DNA of 64,000 bases, taken from Pseudomonas sp. GTDB taxonomy: Bacteria > Pseudomonadota > Gammaproteobacteria > Pseudomonadales > Pseudomonadaceae. The number at the start of each line of letters is the position of its first letter. Positions within the stretch are counted from its first letter, which is position 1. Below the pieces are notes generated by a model that saw nothing but the letters and a program-made list of their open reading frames with translations, did no database searches and was not told the DNA's origin. The position numbers and the translations under genes are program-made. Positions 37,794 to 46,182 of the stretch are shown here, in pieces. The DNA lies in the NCBI RefSeq assembly GCF_028293835.1, contig NZ_JAQGNX010000001.1, positions 1 to 64,000 on the forward strand. The letters run 5' to 3'.

Positions 37794-38006
37794 ATGTACG
37801 GAAAGCGCTCGCAAGATCCAATCCCCACCGTTCACTACCGCAGTGATCGTGTTTCGCTGGTCAATGGGCATTACTTTTTCAGCACCCGGGAAAACACTCT
37901 GGAAGGCCCGTATTACACGCGCCTTGATGCGGAACGTGAAACCGGGGCTTACATCAATCGCATGATTCAGGCCAAGGCAGCACAGCAGTCTTCGTTGAAT
38001 GGTTGA
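37794..38006 (+). CDS. Small conserved protein, probably DUF6316 family
   Basis: A 70-residue soluble protein: TVHYRSDRVSLVNGHYFFSTREN is followed by EGPYYTRLDAERETGAYINRM. From memory this resembles a family of short Pseudomonas proteins (DUF6316) with an HYRSDR motif near the N terminus. No function is known. It has a plausible Shine-Dalgarno (TCAGGTAACGACC) and converges on the DTW gene, 8 bases away. Confidence 0.7.
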   Translation: MYGKRSQDPIPTVHYRSDRVSLVNGHYFFSTRENTLEGPYYTRLDAERETGAYINRMIQAKAAQQSSLNG

Positions 38007-38014
38007 TGCTGTTG

Positions 38015-38620
38015 CTACAGGTGATTGCGCTGATAGGTGTCTGCATCCATTGCCGCGATTTGTCCGTCGATGAGCGCGTCAAACGGTAACAACAGCTCAT
38101 TGAAGGTCTGCGGCGCTTCCAACGTATTCAGCGCGTGGGTGATCGCTTCTATGGTGGATAACGCGTCCGGCCCCGGTGCTTTGCGCAATCTGTAGCGTGA
38201 CGTGGCAGCCGCCCCCAGCGTGACCCGTGGCAACGCAGCCAGGGCCGGGTTCAGGTGTAGTAATTTACGTGCCTTGCGCCACGTTCCGTCCGGCACTACT
38301 AACAGCAATGGCTGACCGTGTGGCGTGTCGCTGCCGCCCGCATTCGCCTGCAACGTCTGCGCATCGTCCCCCGGAAATAATAACCGCGCCAGATAGCCCG
38401 GCCGATTCAGCAATCCGTTCAGGTCCTCAATCACCTCCCCCACTACCAACTCGGCATTGATCAGCCCCAACACGGCCAGGCGTGCAGTGTTCAGGGCATG
38501 GCCGACCTCGCTTGGATGCTGAATCACCAGCACCCGCGTGCGGCTGTCGAGCTGCGGTATCAGTGCGCACAGGCAATGGGTTTCGGGACGCAGACAACGG
38601 GCGCATTGGGTCCGGGACAT
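38015..38620 (-). CDS. DTW-domain protein, probable tRNA-uridine aminocarboxypropyltransferase
   Basis: A 201-residue protein with N-terminal zinc-binding type cysteines (CARCLRPETHCLC), the segment VLVIQHPSEVGHALNTARLA, and the family motif DGTWRKARKLLHLNPALAALPRV (DxTW). DTW/TapT-type enzymes transfer the 3-amino-3-carboxypropyl group of SAM to uridine in tRNA. Length is normal. It lies 9 bases after the LysR gene's stop in the same direction, so co-transcription is possible, without an obvious functional link. Confidence 0.88.
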   Translation of the reverse strand: MSRTQCARCLRPETHCLCALIPQLDSRTRVLVIQHPSEVGHALNTARLAVLGLINAELVVGEVIEDLNGLLNRPGYLARLLFPGDDAQTLQANAGGSDTPHGQPLLLVVPDGTWRKARKLLHLNPALAALPRVTLGAAATSRYRLRKAPGPDALSTIEAITHALNTLEAPQTFNELLLPFDALIDGQIAAMDADTYQRNHL

Positions 38621-38629
38621 GGGCGCCTC

Positions 38630-39529
38630 TCAGCTCTGATTCTGGTTGAGCTGGGTTTTCAGCAGATCACGAAACGCCTGGATCAACGGTTCCCGGCTGC
38701 GGCCCCGGCGCGCGATCATGGAAAACGGCGCTTGATAGCCGAACGTGGCGGGCAGCAACACCCGTAAATGGCCGGAGTCGGTCCAAGCCTGGGCGTAATG
38801 CTCGGGCAGATAACCGATGTAGGCCCCCGACAGCACCAATATAAGCTGCGCTTCCATACTTTCTACCGTGGCGGCGCTGTGCTTGAAACCGTGTCGTGCC
38901 AGTTCGGCTTGACTCCAATAACCGCGCCCGACCATACGTTGCTGGGCAATCACCGGCTCGGGGATGCGACGCTCAGCGAACAATGGGTGCCGGTTACTGC
39001 AATACAGCCAGTGTTGTTCGCGGTACAGCGGTTGATACACCAAACCGCTCATGCGCGTGGAAAAAGCACCGATGGCCAGGTCGAGACGGTTGTCCTGCAC
39101 GCCGAGTTGTAATTCATAGGGACTCATGACCGACAAGTGCAAATGCACCGCGGGATGATCCTGGCTGTAGGCGCCAATAGCTTCGGCAAAGGGCAACGCC
39201 CGGTCACTGACCGTGGAATCGATAACGCCTAAATTCAGAGTCCCTCGCAGCTCGCCTTTAAGTGCTGCGGCGTATTGCTCGAACCCTTCCAACTCGCCCA
39301 ACAGGCGTAGGGTTTCCTGATGGAATAGCTCGCCTTTGCTGGTCAGACTGAACCCGCCGCGCCCACGGTGGCACAACACCAACCCCAAGGCCGCTTCGAG
39401 CTGACTCATGTAGGTGCTGATGGCTGAGGTCGACAGGTTGAGTTCCTGCTGAGCGCTGGCAAACCCCTGATGGCGCACCACACTGGCGAATATCCGCAGG
39501 AGTTTCAGGTCGGGTAAAGTGCTGGCCAT
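38630..39529 (-). CDS. LysR-family regulator of the adjacent ureohydrolase genes
   Basis: A 299-residue LysR-type regulator: N-terminal winged helix (LPDLKLLRIFASVVRHQGFASAQQELNLSTSAISTYMSQLEAALG) and a periplasmic-binding-like effector domain. The start at 39529 matches the family length; the track adds ten codons. It is divergent from the guanidinobutyrase-type gene, the usual layout in which the LysR protein activates its neighbour in response to the guanidino compound (GbuR/GpuR in P. aeruginosa). The shared 172-base intergenic region must hold its operator, but I could not pick a single convincing T-N11-A site. Confidence 0.88.
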   Translation of the reverse strand: MASTLPDLKLLRIFASVVRHQGFASAQQELNLSTSAISTYMSQLEAALGLVLCHRGRGGFSLTSKGELFHQETLRLLGELEGFEQYAAALKGELRGTLNLGVIDSTVSDRALPFAEAIGAYSQDHPAVHLHLSVMSPYELQLGVQDNRLDLAIGAFSTRMSGLVYQPLYREQHWLYCSNRHPLFAERRIPEPVIAQQRMVGRGYWSQAELARHGFKHSAATVESMEAQLILVLSGAYIGYLPEHYAQAWTDSGHLRVLLPATFGYQAPFSMIARRGRSREPLIQAFRDLLKTQLNQNQS

Positions 39530-39701
39530 TAAAAATCCGTGAATGTCATTGGATGCCAATCTGCAGGAGATCGGCGCAGAACGGCGTTCAGTCTAGCGTT
39601 AGTTCAGAATTCTCTGAACTAAGTATTTCGCCTCAGCGATTCCTTCCACGGGTTGCGCTTTGCAGAATCCGCTCATACCACAACGACAATGAGGCTATCC
39701 C

Positions 39702-40652
39702 GTGGAAAAGATTTTTCACCAACCACTGGGCGGCAATGAAATGCCGCGCTTCGCCGGCATTGCCACCATGATGCGTTTGCCGCACCTGCAATCGGCCGCT
39801 GGGCTGGATGCTGCTTTCGTTGGCGTGCCGCTGGACATCGGTACCTCGCTACGCCCCGGCACGCGCTTCGGGCCACGTGAAATTCGTGCCGAGTCGGTGA
39901 TGATTCGCCCGTACAACATGGCCACCGGCGCCGCCCCGTTTGACTCGTTGTCCGTGGCCGATATTGGTGACGTGGCGATCAACACGTTCAACTTGCTGGA
40001 TGCCGTACGCATTATCGAAGAGTCCTACGATCAGATTCTCGAACACGATGTCATTCCGCTGACCCTGGGTGGCGACCACACCATCACCCTGCCGATCCTG
40101 CGTGCGATTCACAAAAAGCATGGCAAGGTCGGACTGGTGCACATCGACGCTCACGCCGACGTCAACGACCACATGTTCGGCGAGAAAATCGCCCACGGCA
40201 CCACCTTCCGCCGCGCGGTTGAAGAAGGCTTGCTGGATTGCGACCGGGTGGTTCAGATCGGTCTGCGTGCCCAAGGCTATACCGCTGAAGATTTCAACTG
40301 GAGCCGCAAACAAGGCTTCCGTGTGGTTCAGGCCGAGGAGTGCTGGCATAAGTCGCTGTCGCAACTAATGGAAGAAGTCCGCGAGAAAGTCGGCGGCGGT
40401 CCGGTGTACCTGAGCTTCGACATCGACGGCATCGACCCCGCGTGGGCGCCCGGTACGGGCACACCTGAAATTGGCGGCTTGACCACGATTCAGGCCATCG
40501 AGATCATCCGCGGGTGCCAAGGCCTCGAATTGGTTGGCTGCGACCTGGTAGAGGTCTCGCCGCCGTACGACACCACCGGCAACACCTCGTTGCTGGGCGC
40601 TAACCTGCTGTACGAAATGCTCTGCGTGCTGCCGGGCGTTACACACCGCTAA
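39702..40652 (+). CDS. gbuA: Agmatinase-family ureohydrolase, likely 4-guanidinobutyrase
   Basis: A 316-residue binuclear manganese ureohydrolase. The metal ligands are in LGGDHTITLP, HIDAHADVNDH and SFDIDGIDPAWAPGTGTPE, all intact. It releases urea from a guanidino compound. The N terminus HQPLGGNEMPRFAGIATMMRLPHLQ resembles P. aeruginosa guanidinobutyrase (GbuA) more than guanidinopropionase as I recall them, and automated pipelines usually write speB/agmatinase. A divergent LysR regulator and a downstream sodium:solute symporter form the expected uptake-and-use module for guanidinobutyrate, a product of arginine breakdown. Confidence 0.85.
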   Translation: MEKIFHQPLGGNEMPRFAGIATMMRLPHLQSAAGLDAAFVGVPLDIGTSLRPGTRFGPREIRAESVMIRPYNMATGAAPFDSLSVADIGDVAINTFNLLDAVRIIEESYDQILEHDVIPLTLGGDHTITLPILRAIHKKHGKVGLVHIDAHADVNDHMFGEKIAHGTTFRRAVEEGLLDCDRVVQIGLRAQGYTAEDFNWSRKQGFRVVQAEECWHKSLSQLMEEVREKVGGGPVYLSFDIDGIDPAWAPGTGTPEIGGLTTIQAIEIIRGCQGLELVGCDLVEVSPPYDTTGNTSLLGANLLYEMLCVLPGVTHR

Positions 40653-40681
40653 AGTAATACCCCGCTAAAACTGTTGAACCC

Positions 40682-40709
40682 ACCCGACCGCATTGTTTGC
40701 CGTCGGGTG
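40682..40709 (+). other. Hairpin between the ureohydrolase and symporter genes
   Basis: ACCCGAC followed by a 14-base loop and GTCGGGT forms a 7-bp stem about 30 bases after the ureohydrolase stop, with no T-run. It could reduce read-through into the symporter or protect the upstream message. Confidence 0.45.
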
Positions 40710-40777
40710 TGGCTGATAAACGACTGCGTTCGACAGTCGACGAACATTATAAAAACAATGATTGGAGACACCCTGCC

Positions 40778-42157
40778 ATGGCTTTAGATATTTTCGTTGT
40801 CCTCATTTATGCCGCCGGCATGCTGGTACTCGGCTGGTACGGCATGCGCAAGGCTAAAACCCACGAAGACTACCTGGTTGCCGGCCGTAACCTCGGCCCA
40901 ACCCTGTACATGGGCACCATGGCCGCGACGGTACTCGGCGGTGCATCCACCGTCGGCACCGTCCGTTTGGGTTATGTTCACGGCATTTCAGGATTTTGGC
41001 TGTGCGCAGCCTTGGGTCTAGGCATCATTGCCTTGAACCTGTTTCTGGCTAAGCCCCTGCTCAAGCTGCGCATTTTCACTGTCACTCAGGTGCTGGAAAA
41101 GCGCTACAACCCCATGGCCCGCCAGGCCAGTGCCGTGATTATGTTGGCCTACGCCCTGATGATTGGCGTGACCTCGATTCTCGCCATCGGCACGGTAATG
41201 CAAGTGCTGTTCGGCTTGCCGTTCTGGCTGTCAGTGTTGCTGGGCGGTGGCGTGGTAGTGGTGTATTCGGCGATTGGCGGAATGTGGTCGCTGACCCTGA
41301 CCGATATCGTCCAGTTTGTGATCAAAACCGTAGGCCTGATGTTTATCTTGCTGCCTATCTGCCTATACCGCGTCGGTGGTTGGGATCAATTGGTGGCCAA
41401 GCTGCCAGCGTCGAGTTTCAGCTGGACCACCATCGGCTGGGACACGATCATCACCTACTTCCTGATCTACTTCTTCGGCATTTTGATTGGCCAGGACATC
41501 TGGCAACGGGTGTTCACCGCCCGGACGGATAAAGTTGCCAAATACGCGGGTTCTGTTGCCGGTGTGTATTGCATTTTCTATGGCCTGGCCTGCGCGCTGA
41601 TTGGCATGGCGGCCCATGTGCTGCTGCCCGATCTGGACAACGTCAACAACGCCTTCGCCGCCATCGTCAAAGTGTCATTGCCCGACGGCCTGCGCGGCTT
41701 AGTGATCGCGGCGGCATTGGCGGCCATGATGTCCACGGCCAGCGCTGGCCTGCTTGCGGCATCAACCACCCTCACCGAGGACCTGTTGCCGCGCCTGCGT
41801 GGCGGCAAACAATCAAGCCTGGGCATCAACCGACTGTTCACAGCGCTAACCGGCCTGGTGGTACTCGCCATCGCGTTGGTAGTGCACGACGTCATCAGCG
41901 CGCTCACCCTGGCGTACAACCTGCTGGTGGGCGGCATGTTGGTCCCGCTGATCGGGGCCATCTACTGGAAAAAAGCCACTACCGCAGGCGCGATCAGCAG
42001 CATGGTGCTGGGCTTCCTGACTGCGCTGGCGTTCATGCTCAAAGACGGCTTCGATGCTAATACGCCGATCTACTACAGCTTGTCGGTGGGTTTGATCAGC
42101 TTCGTAGTGATCAGCCTGTTATCGCCGCGGCCTGTGGTCATTGCACAGACGGTTTGA
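40778..42157 (+). CDS. Sodium:solute symporter (SSS family)
   Basis: A 459-residue, roughly 12-13 helix transporter. It contains the SSS-like MRKAKTHEDYLVAGRNLGP, a sodium-site region MMSTASAGLLAASTTLTEDLL, and many Gly-rich helices. The track's start at 40697 precedes the Shine-Dalgarno TTGGAGACACCC; the ATG at 40778 begins with MALDIFVVLIYAAGMLVLGW, a proper first helix. Placed directly after the ureohydrolase, it probably imports the guanidino substrate or a related amine/acid, which is inference from context. Confidence 0.9.
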   Translation: MALDIFVVLIYAAGMLVLGWYGMRKAKTHEDYLVAGRNLGPTLYMGTMAATVLGGASTVGTVRLGYVHGISGFWLCAALGLGIIALNLFLAKPLLKLRIFTVTQVLEKRYNPMARQASAVIMLAYALMIGVTSILAIGTVMQVLFGLPFWLSVLLGGGVVVVYSAIGGMWSLTLTDIVQFVIKTVGLMFILLPICLYRVGGWDQLVAKLPASSFSWTTIGWDTIITYFLIYFFGILIGQDIWQRVFTARTDKVAKYAGSVAGVYCIFYGLACALIGMAAHVLLPDLDNVNNAFAAIVKVSLPDGLRGLVIAAALAAMMSTASAGLLAASTTLTEDLLPRLRGGKQSSLGINRLFTALTGLVVLAIALVVHDVISALTLAYNLLVGGMLVPLIGAIYWKKATTAGAISSMVLGFLTALAFMLKDGFDANTPIYYSLSVGLISFVVISLLSPRPVVIAQTV

Positions 42158-42230
42158 TCGCAACCTGTGGACTGAGTTTATTGGGGAAGCGAGTGGCGCG
42201 GTTTGTCTGACGGACCGCGTTGCTGCCTTC

Positions 42231-42297
42231 GCGAACACGTTCGCTCCCACCGGGATCTGCGTCACGCCGGGTATACCGCGAACAAGTTAGCTACAGA
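42231..42297. repeat. REP-type repeat after the symporter
   Basis: GCGAACACGTTCGCTCCCAC and CGCGAACAAGTTAGCTACAG lie about 30 bases apart; both are divergent units of the TGTAGGAGC family. The region 42158-42406 holds no other visible element apart from the ribosome-binding site of the next gene. Confidence 0.5.
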
Positions 42298-42406
42298 GTA
42301 TTTCTGGACCCACGCCTGATCACAGAGTGAGCTAGCCTTACCGAACAGAGCCTCGGTTCCTTGAGTACGGGGTTCATTTTCTGTCAGTGACAGAAGCAGG
42401 CGTTTC

Positions 42407-42667
42407 ATGGAGCGGCTCGACGTTCAACAACGACTCTACAACACCTTGGGAGTCATGCTGATAGACAAAGCTGAGATTAAGGAAGATGCAACGCTCAGAG
42501 ATTTAGCGCTGGATGATTTGGAGATCGAGGCATTGCTCGATCAACTGGAGTTCGAATTCGATATTGTCTTTCCAATTCGCATCAGAAAACGCATTTACAA
42601 AGCGCCCGAACACCTGACGCTGCAAATTCTGGTTGACGTTATTCTGGTGCTGATTGAAAACGACTGA
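42407..42667 (+). CDS. Acyl-carrier-protein-like protein lacking the phosphopantetheine serine
   Basis: An 86-residue acidic protein with the ACP four-helix pattern: DVQQRLYNTLGVMLIDKAEIKEDATLRDLALDDLEIEALLDQLEFEFDIVFP lines up well with ACP, where the modified site is DSL. Here that position reads LDDLEI (codons GAT GAT), so the attachment Ser is Asp and the protein should not be loaded by a phosphopantetheinyl transferase. It may act as a binding partner or regulator rather than an acyl carrier. No fatty-acid or polyketide genes adjoin it. The family name is unknown to me; the fold call is from motif alignment by eye. Confidence 0.7.
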   Translation: MERLDVQQRLYNTLGVMLIDKAEIKEDATLRDLALDDLEIEALLDQLEFEFDIVFPIRIRKRIYKAPEHLTLQILVDVILVLIEND

Positions 42668-42677
42668 GTACCACGAC

Positions 42678-42800
42678 TTACCGGCGTGGGCGCCGACGCT
42701 CGTCGTCAGTACGAACCGGGATAGGCTGCAGCTTCGGCCGTTCGATCAGGCCCAGAGCAACGCCGAGGTCATGGAGCCATTCTTGCAATTTACTATTCAT
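42678..42800 (-). CDS. Very small basic protein (40 residues)
   Basis: MNSKLQEWLHDLGVALGLIERP followed by a basic tail ending DDERRRPRR. The track reports an 80-residue ORF, but a strong Shine-Dalgarno (AAGGGGGGCGTT) sits just before the internal ATG at 42800, and the upstream half looks random. I recall similar short proteins in other pseudomonads but no function. It is convergent with the ACP-like gene, 10 bases apart. Confidence 0.55.
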   Translation of the reverse strand: MNSKLQEWLHDLGVALGLIERPKLQPIPVRTDDERRRPRR

Positions 42801-43111
42801 AACGCCCCCCTTCAGGGAAATACTCCGCGACTGACATCCGCCTTGTCGCGTCCTACTAATCATAGTGCGATGTCGTACTTTACGCCTGCTTCCGAATGTC
42901 GCGGGAAGAATTTGTGACATTAAGTCTCAACACACCATCCGCTCGTCGACTGAAACCATCTGCTCGTCCGTAAAACATTAAATAGCTGTTAACGATTAAA
43001 CGTTCAATCAGACTTTAGCCGTGACATGGCGGCACATATCAATAGACCTACCCGTTGCGCTCATGCCTACAAACCAAGCGACCGACGGTCATCTGCCCTG
43101 GATATTCGGGT
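42801..43111. other. Intergenic region, no gene seen
   Basis: About 310 bases between the 40-residue protein gene and rmuC. AT-rich around 42970-43010 (AACATTAAATAGCTGTTAAC), where the promoter of the small gene may lie. ORFs in the track here are antisense shadows of rmuC. No terminator hairpin after rmuC was found. Confidence 0.45.
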
Positions 43112-44590
43112 CTACTCCGGCAGCTGCAACACGCCATCGTCGTCAGTCATGGCCCTTTCAAGCAGGTCCGCTGGCAGGTTCTTGCTGGCTCGGGCGCCGA
43201 GCAGCTTCAATTGTTCGCTACGGCTGACCAGATTACCGCGACCTTCAGTCAATTTGTTACGAGCCGCGCCATACGCTTTATCGAGTTGCTGCAGCCGATT
43301 GCCGACTTCATCGAGGTCTTGGATGAACAGCACAAACTTGTCGTACAGCCAGCCCGCACGTTCGGCGATTTCCCGCGCATTCTGACTTTGCCGCTCTTGC
43401 TTCCACAAGCTGTCGATCACCCGCAACGTTGCCAATAACGTCGTCGGGCTTACGATCACGATATTGCGGTCGAAGGCCTCTTGGAAAAGATTGGGCTCCG
43501 CTTGCAACGCTGCCGAAAACGCCGCTTCGATAGGCACGAACAGCAAGACAAAATCCAGACTGTGCAGACCTTCGAGACGCTTATAGTCTTTACCGGACAG
43601 GCCTTTGACGTGATTGCGCAACGACAGCACGTGTTGCTTCAGTGCGGCCTGGCCAATGACATCATCGTCGGCAGACACGTATTGCTGGTAAGCGGTCAGG
43701 CTGACCTTGGCGTCGACTACGACTTGTTTATTGCCGGGCAGCATGATTAACACGTCTGGCTGGAAACGTTCGCCATCCGGCCCTTTCAGACTCACCTGGG
43801 TCTGATATTCGCGGCCCTTTTCCAGGCCCGCGTGCTCCAGCACCCGCTCCAGGATCAGTTCGCCCCAGTTGCCCTGAGTCTTCTGCCCCTTAAGCGCACG
43901 GGTGAGGTTGGTGGCCTCGTCACTGAGGCGCTGGTTCAGCTGTTGCAGACGCTCCAGTTCTTTACTCAGCGAGAACCGTTCCCGAGCTTCCTGCTGGTAA
44001 CTTTCTTCCACACGCTTTTCAAACGATTGAATGCGCTCTTTCAACGGATCGAGCAGTTGGCCAAGCTGTTGCTGGCTGGTTTCAGCGAAACGTTGCTCCC
44101 GTTCGTCGAAAATTTTACCGGCCAATTCGGCAAACTGGGCACGCAGTTCATCCCGGGAACCCTGGAGGTCGCTCAGGCGCTGCTGATGGCTTTCTTGCTG
44201 CTCACGAAGCGCTGCGCCCAATGACGCGCAATGCGCATCCAGGTGACGCAACTCAGCTTCTTTACTGGTTCGTTCCTGAGTCCACAGCTGAGCAGCGTCG
44301 TGGGCGCTGCCACGTTCTTGCTGTAATAACTCAACCTCACGACGCGCTGCCGCAAGGTCAGCTTGCTTAGCTGCATTAGCGTGGCTCAAGTCGCTGATCT
44401 CATCGCGGCTCGCATCAAGCTGGGCGTTGAGCCCGTGTTGGGCCATTTGTGCGGTGCTCAGCCGTTCGTCGAGCAATGCGGCATCGGCCCGTTCTAACGC
44501 GAGCCGCCGCTGCAGTTGCCAAGCCAGTGCCAGCAATGGCAATGCCGCCACAGCCAAGCCAAGCAACAGGCTGGTCAGGTCCAATGCCAT
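43112..44590 (-). CDS. rmuC: DNA recombination protein RmuC
   Basis: A 492-residue protein: an N-terminal membrane helix (LTSLLLGLAVAALPLLALAW), a long coiled coil (about 30-200, LALERADAALLDERLSTAQ onward), and the RmuC nuclease-like domain with KGQKTQGNWGELILERVLEHAGLEKGREY, QPDVLIMLPGNKQVVVDAKVSLTAYQQY, FVPIEAAFSAAL and the NAREIAERAGWLYDKFVLF region. RmuC limits inversion at short inverted repeats in E. coli. The start at 44590 is preceded by CTGGAGTTTTTT; the track start is 17 codons upstream. Confidence 0.93.
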   Translation of the reverse strand: MALDLTSLLLGLAVAALPLLALAWQLQRRLALERADAALLDERLSTAQMAQHGLNAQLDASRDEISDLSHANAAKQADLAAARREVELLQQERGSAHDAAQLWTQERTSKEAELRHLDAHCASLGAALREQQESHQQRLSDLQGSRDELRAQFAELAGKIFDEREQRFAETSQQQLGQLLDPLKERIQSFEKRVEESYQQEARERFSLSKELERLQQLNQRLSDEATNLTRALKGQKTQGNWGELILERVLEHAGLEKGREYQTQVSLKGPDGERFQPDVLIMLPGNKQVVVDAKVSLTAYQQYVSADDDVIGQAALKQHVLSLRNHVKGLSGKDYKRLEGLHSLDFVLLFVPIEAAFSAALQAEPNLFQEAFDRNIVIVSPTTLLATLRVIDSLWKQERQSQNAREIAERAGWLYDKFVLFIQDLDEVGNRLQQLDKAYGAARNKLTEGRGNLVSRSEQLKLLGARASKNLPADLLERAMTDDDGVLQLPE

Positions 44591-45478
44591 AAAAAACTCC
44601 AGGTCCAGCGTCAAATTCGGCGTGGATTTTGCCACCGCCAAGAAAAAAAACCCAGCACCCGCGGACTAGAGCAAGCGCTCGGGACAATCCACAGAAGCTG
44701 TGGATAACTCAGTGGACAACCCGCCTTGAACCCTCGCAAAGGCCGATGGAATGGGGCCTGCGTTCAAACTGACGATTTTTTCACCAGTGAAAAAAAACGA
44801 TGTTTTTCATTGACTTAATAATTCGTGCCAAAACAACAAACGTTCTGCCGAGGTGATAACCGGTGCATGGCAGGTTGCTGCCAACGTGTGTACAAGTCCA
44901 CACCAACGGCTATAACGCGACCGATTTAAAGTGCATAACCCGTTCTTGCAAGCCCTCAAGCGTCGCACCATCAGGCACACGGTTCATCCCGCGGAAAATG
45001 TTTTGCACCCACGGCTTCCCTTGTGCGTCCTATTCGGTTAATATTGCCGCCGTTAGTACCAAGCTGAAAGTCAATTCTGGTCGAACAAATCCCCTCGGCA
45101 CCCACGTTTAACACGTGAAATGTTGTCGACAACAAGGGATCGACCACCTCGATGGTTTCCAGACATAAACTCGATACACTGCCTTCCTCATTAACAGGAA
45201 GGGTGTTAGCAGCTCTGATGCCCTGATAGAACCAGCCTGCAAATTGATCAGGATCTCCACCTCTGGCGTCGAACCTTTGCCATTGTTGTGCCGCCTGCCC
45301 TCCTAAGTACCTACCGGTCAGCCCGAGCGCCATACGATTAAGCGCGCTTCAACTGTCTGCTTTGTTCCAGTCAGGTTACTCGCCCAGCCACGTTGCATTT
45401 GAAGCACGGGCCCGCGTTAACTGGAACGTTTTATTTTTGCACGGTCTTATACCGTGTCGCTTTAGGAAACACCCAACC
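44591..45478. other. Non-coding region upstream of rmuC with dyads
   Basis: About 890 bases. Near rmuC it holds a perfect dyad ATCCACAG AAG CTGTGGAT (44687-44705) containing a DnaA-box-like TGTGGATAA, and a second dyad TTTTTTCAC CA GTGAAAAAA (44776-44795). The stretch 44860-45340 has open frames on both strands (82 and 120 codons in the track) with no recognisable protein and no Shine-Dalgarno, so it may be decayed sequence. The promoter of the small gene at 45479 should be at the right end. Confidence 0.5.
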
Positions 45479-45703
45479 ATGAATAATCATATCCAGACCC
45501 AGGACGCCATCCGCACCCTGACTAACGCTTTTGCTCCGATGAACTGCCTGATCATGGCCGCTCGTAAAGGCTGCTTCAGCTTCACCATCGTCAACGAACA
45601 CGGCATCGCGCGTCACAGCGAACGTCTTTACCCCGATCAGTATTCCAGCGCCGAACCGCTGCAAATGGTGATCGACCGCACACGTCAGGCACTGGTTGCC
45701 TGA
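45479..45703 (+). CDS. Small conserved hypothetical protein (possibly DUF3509)
   Basis: A 74-residue soluble protein, MNNHIQTQDAIRTLTNAFAP... The track starts at 45362, but TTAGGAAACACCC precedes the ATG at 45479 and the upstream codons do not look coding. It resembles short DUF3509-type proteins of Pseudomonas in size and pattern (FSFTIVNEHGIARHSERLY), a tentative match. A terminator follows about 45 bases after the stop, so it is a free-standing gene. Confidence 0.6.
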   Translation: MNNHIQTQDAIRTLTNAFAPMNCLIMAARKGCFSFTIVNEHGIARHSERLYPDQYSSAEPLQMVIDRTRQALVA

Positions 45704-46182
45704 AGGTGCTGACGCCCTTCACTTGCTGAAGCGCTCATATATCAAGCCTCGCCTCGCAGCGGGGCTTTTTATTGCCCCGGATTTGCCTTAACCGATGGTC
45801 GACGTCTGCCAAGCGCAAGCACAAATATTTCAGAAACAGTCCTTTACGCTCGTAATTTGACACTACACTTCAACTCAAGCGACCTTGGTCGCTTCCGGCG
45901 GGCTCTAGTCGATTCACTGCTGCCAAGCGTCAGAGCCTCGTCGGCCATCTACCTGTTTACAAATTGATAAAGCTGCGCAACTTCACGACGTCTTGGCAAA
46001 ACTGTGTAACTACCCATTAACAGCGCGTTTGGAACCTTCACTGATTGCACGGATTTACTGGAGATCGATGCCGTTTGGAAAGATTGTCCTACAAGATGGC
46101 TCTATTCCGGGCAATTCAGGCTATAGCGCAACGGCGAAAATGTTGGTAATTTCCGCCCGGTGATCAACAAGGAGTTCTAATA
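45704..46182. other. fadL upstream region
   Basis: About 480 bases. After the terminator it contains the palindrome AAGCGACC TT GGTCGCTT (45878-45895), a possible operator, and an AT-rich promoter-like stretch around 45955-45980 (TGTTTACAAATTGATAAAGC). No ORF is supported. The fadL ribosome-binding site is AAGGAGTTCTAATA. Confidence 0.5.
45745..45771 (+). terminator. Rho-independent terminator
   Basis: AGCCTCGC CTCGCA GCGGGGCT followed by TTTTATT: an 8-bp stem with one G-T wobble, loop of six, and a T-run, downstream of the 74-residue protein gene. Confidence 0.85.

Noticed and set aside
44971-45333. 120-codon minus-strand ORF as a gene
   Set aside because: No ribosome-binding site, no motif and competing open frames on the other strand; described as an unexplained region instead.
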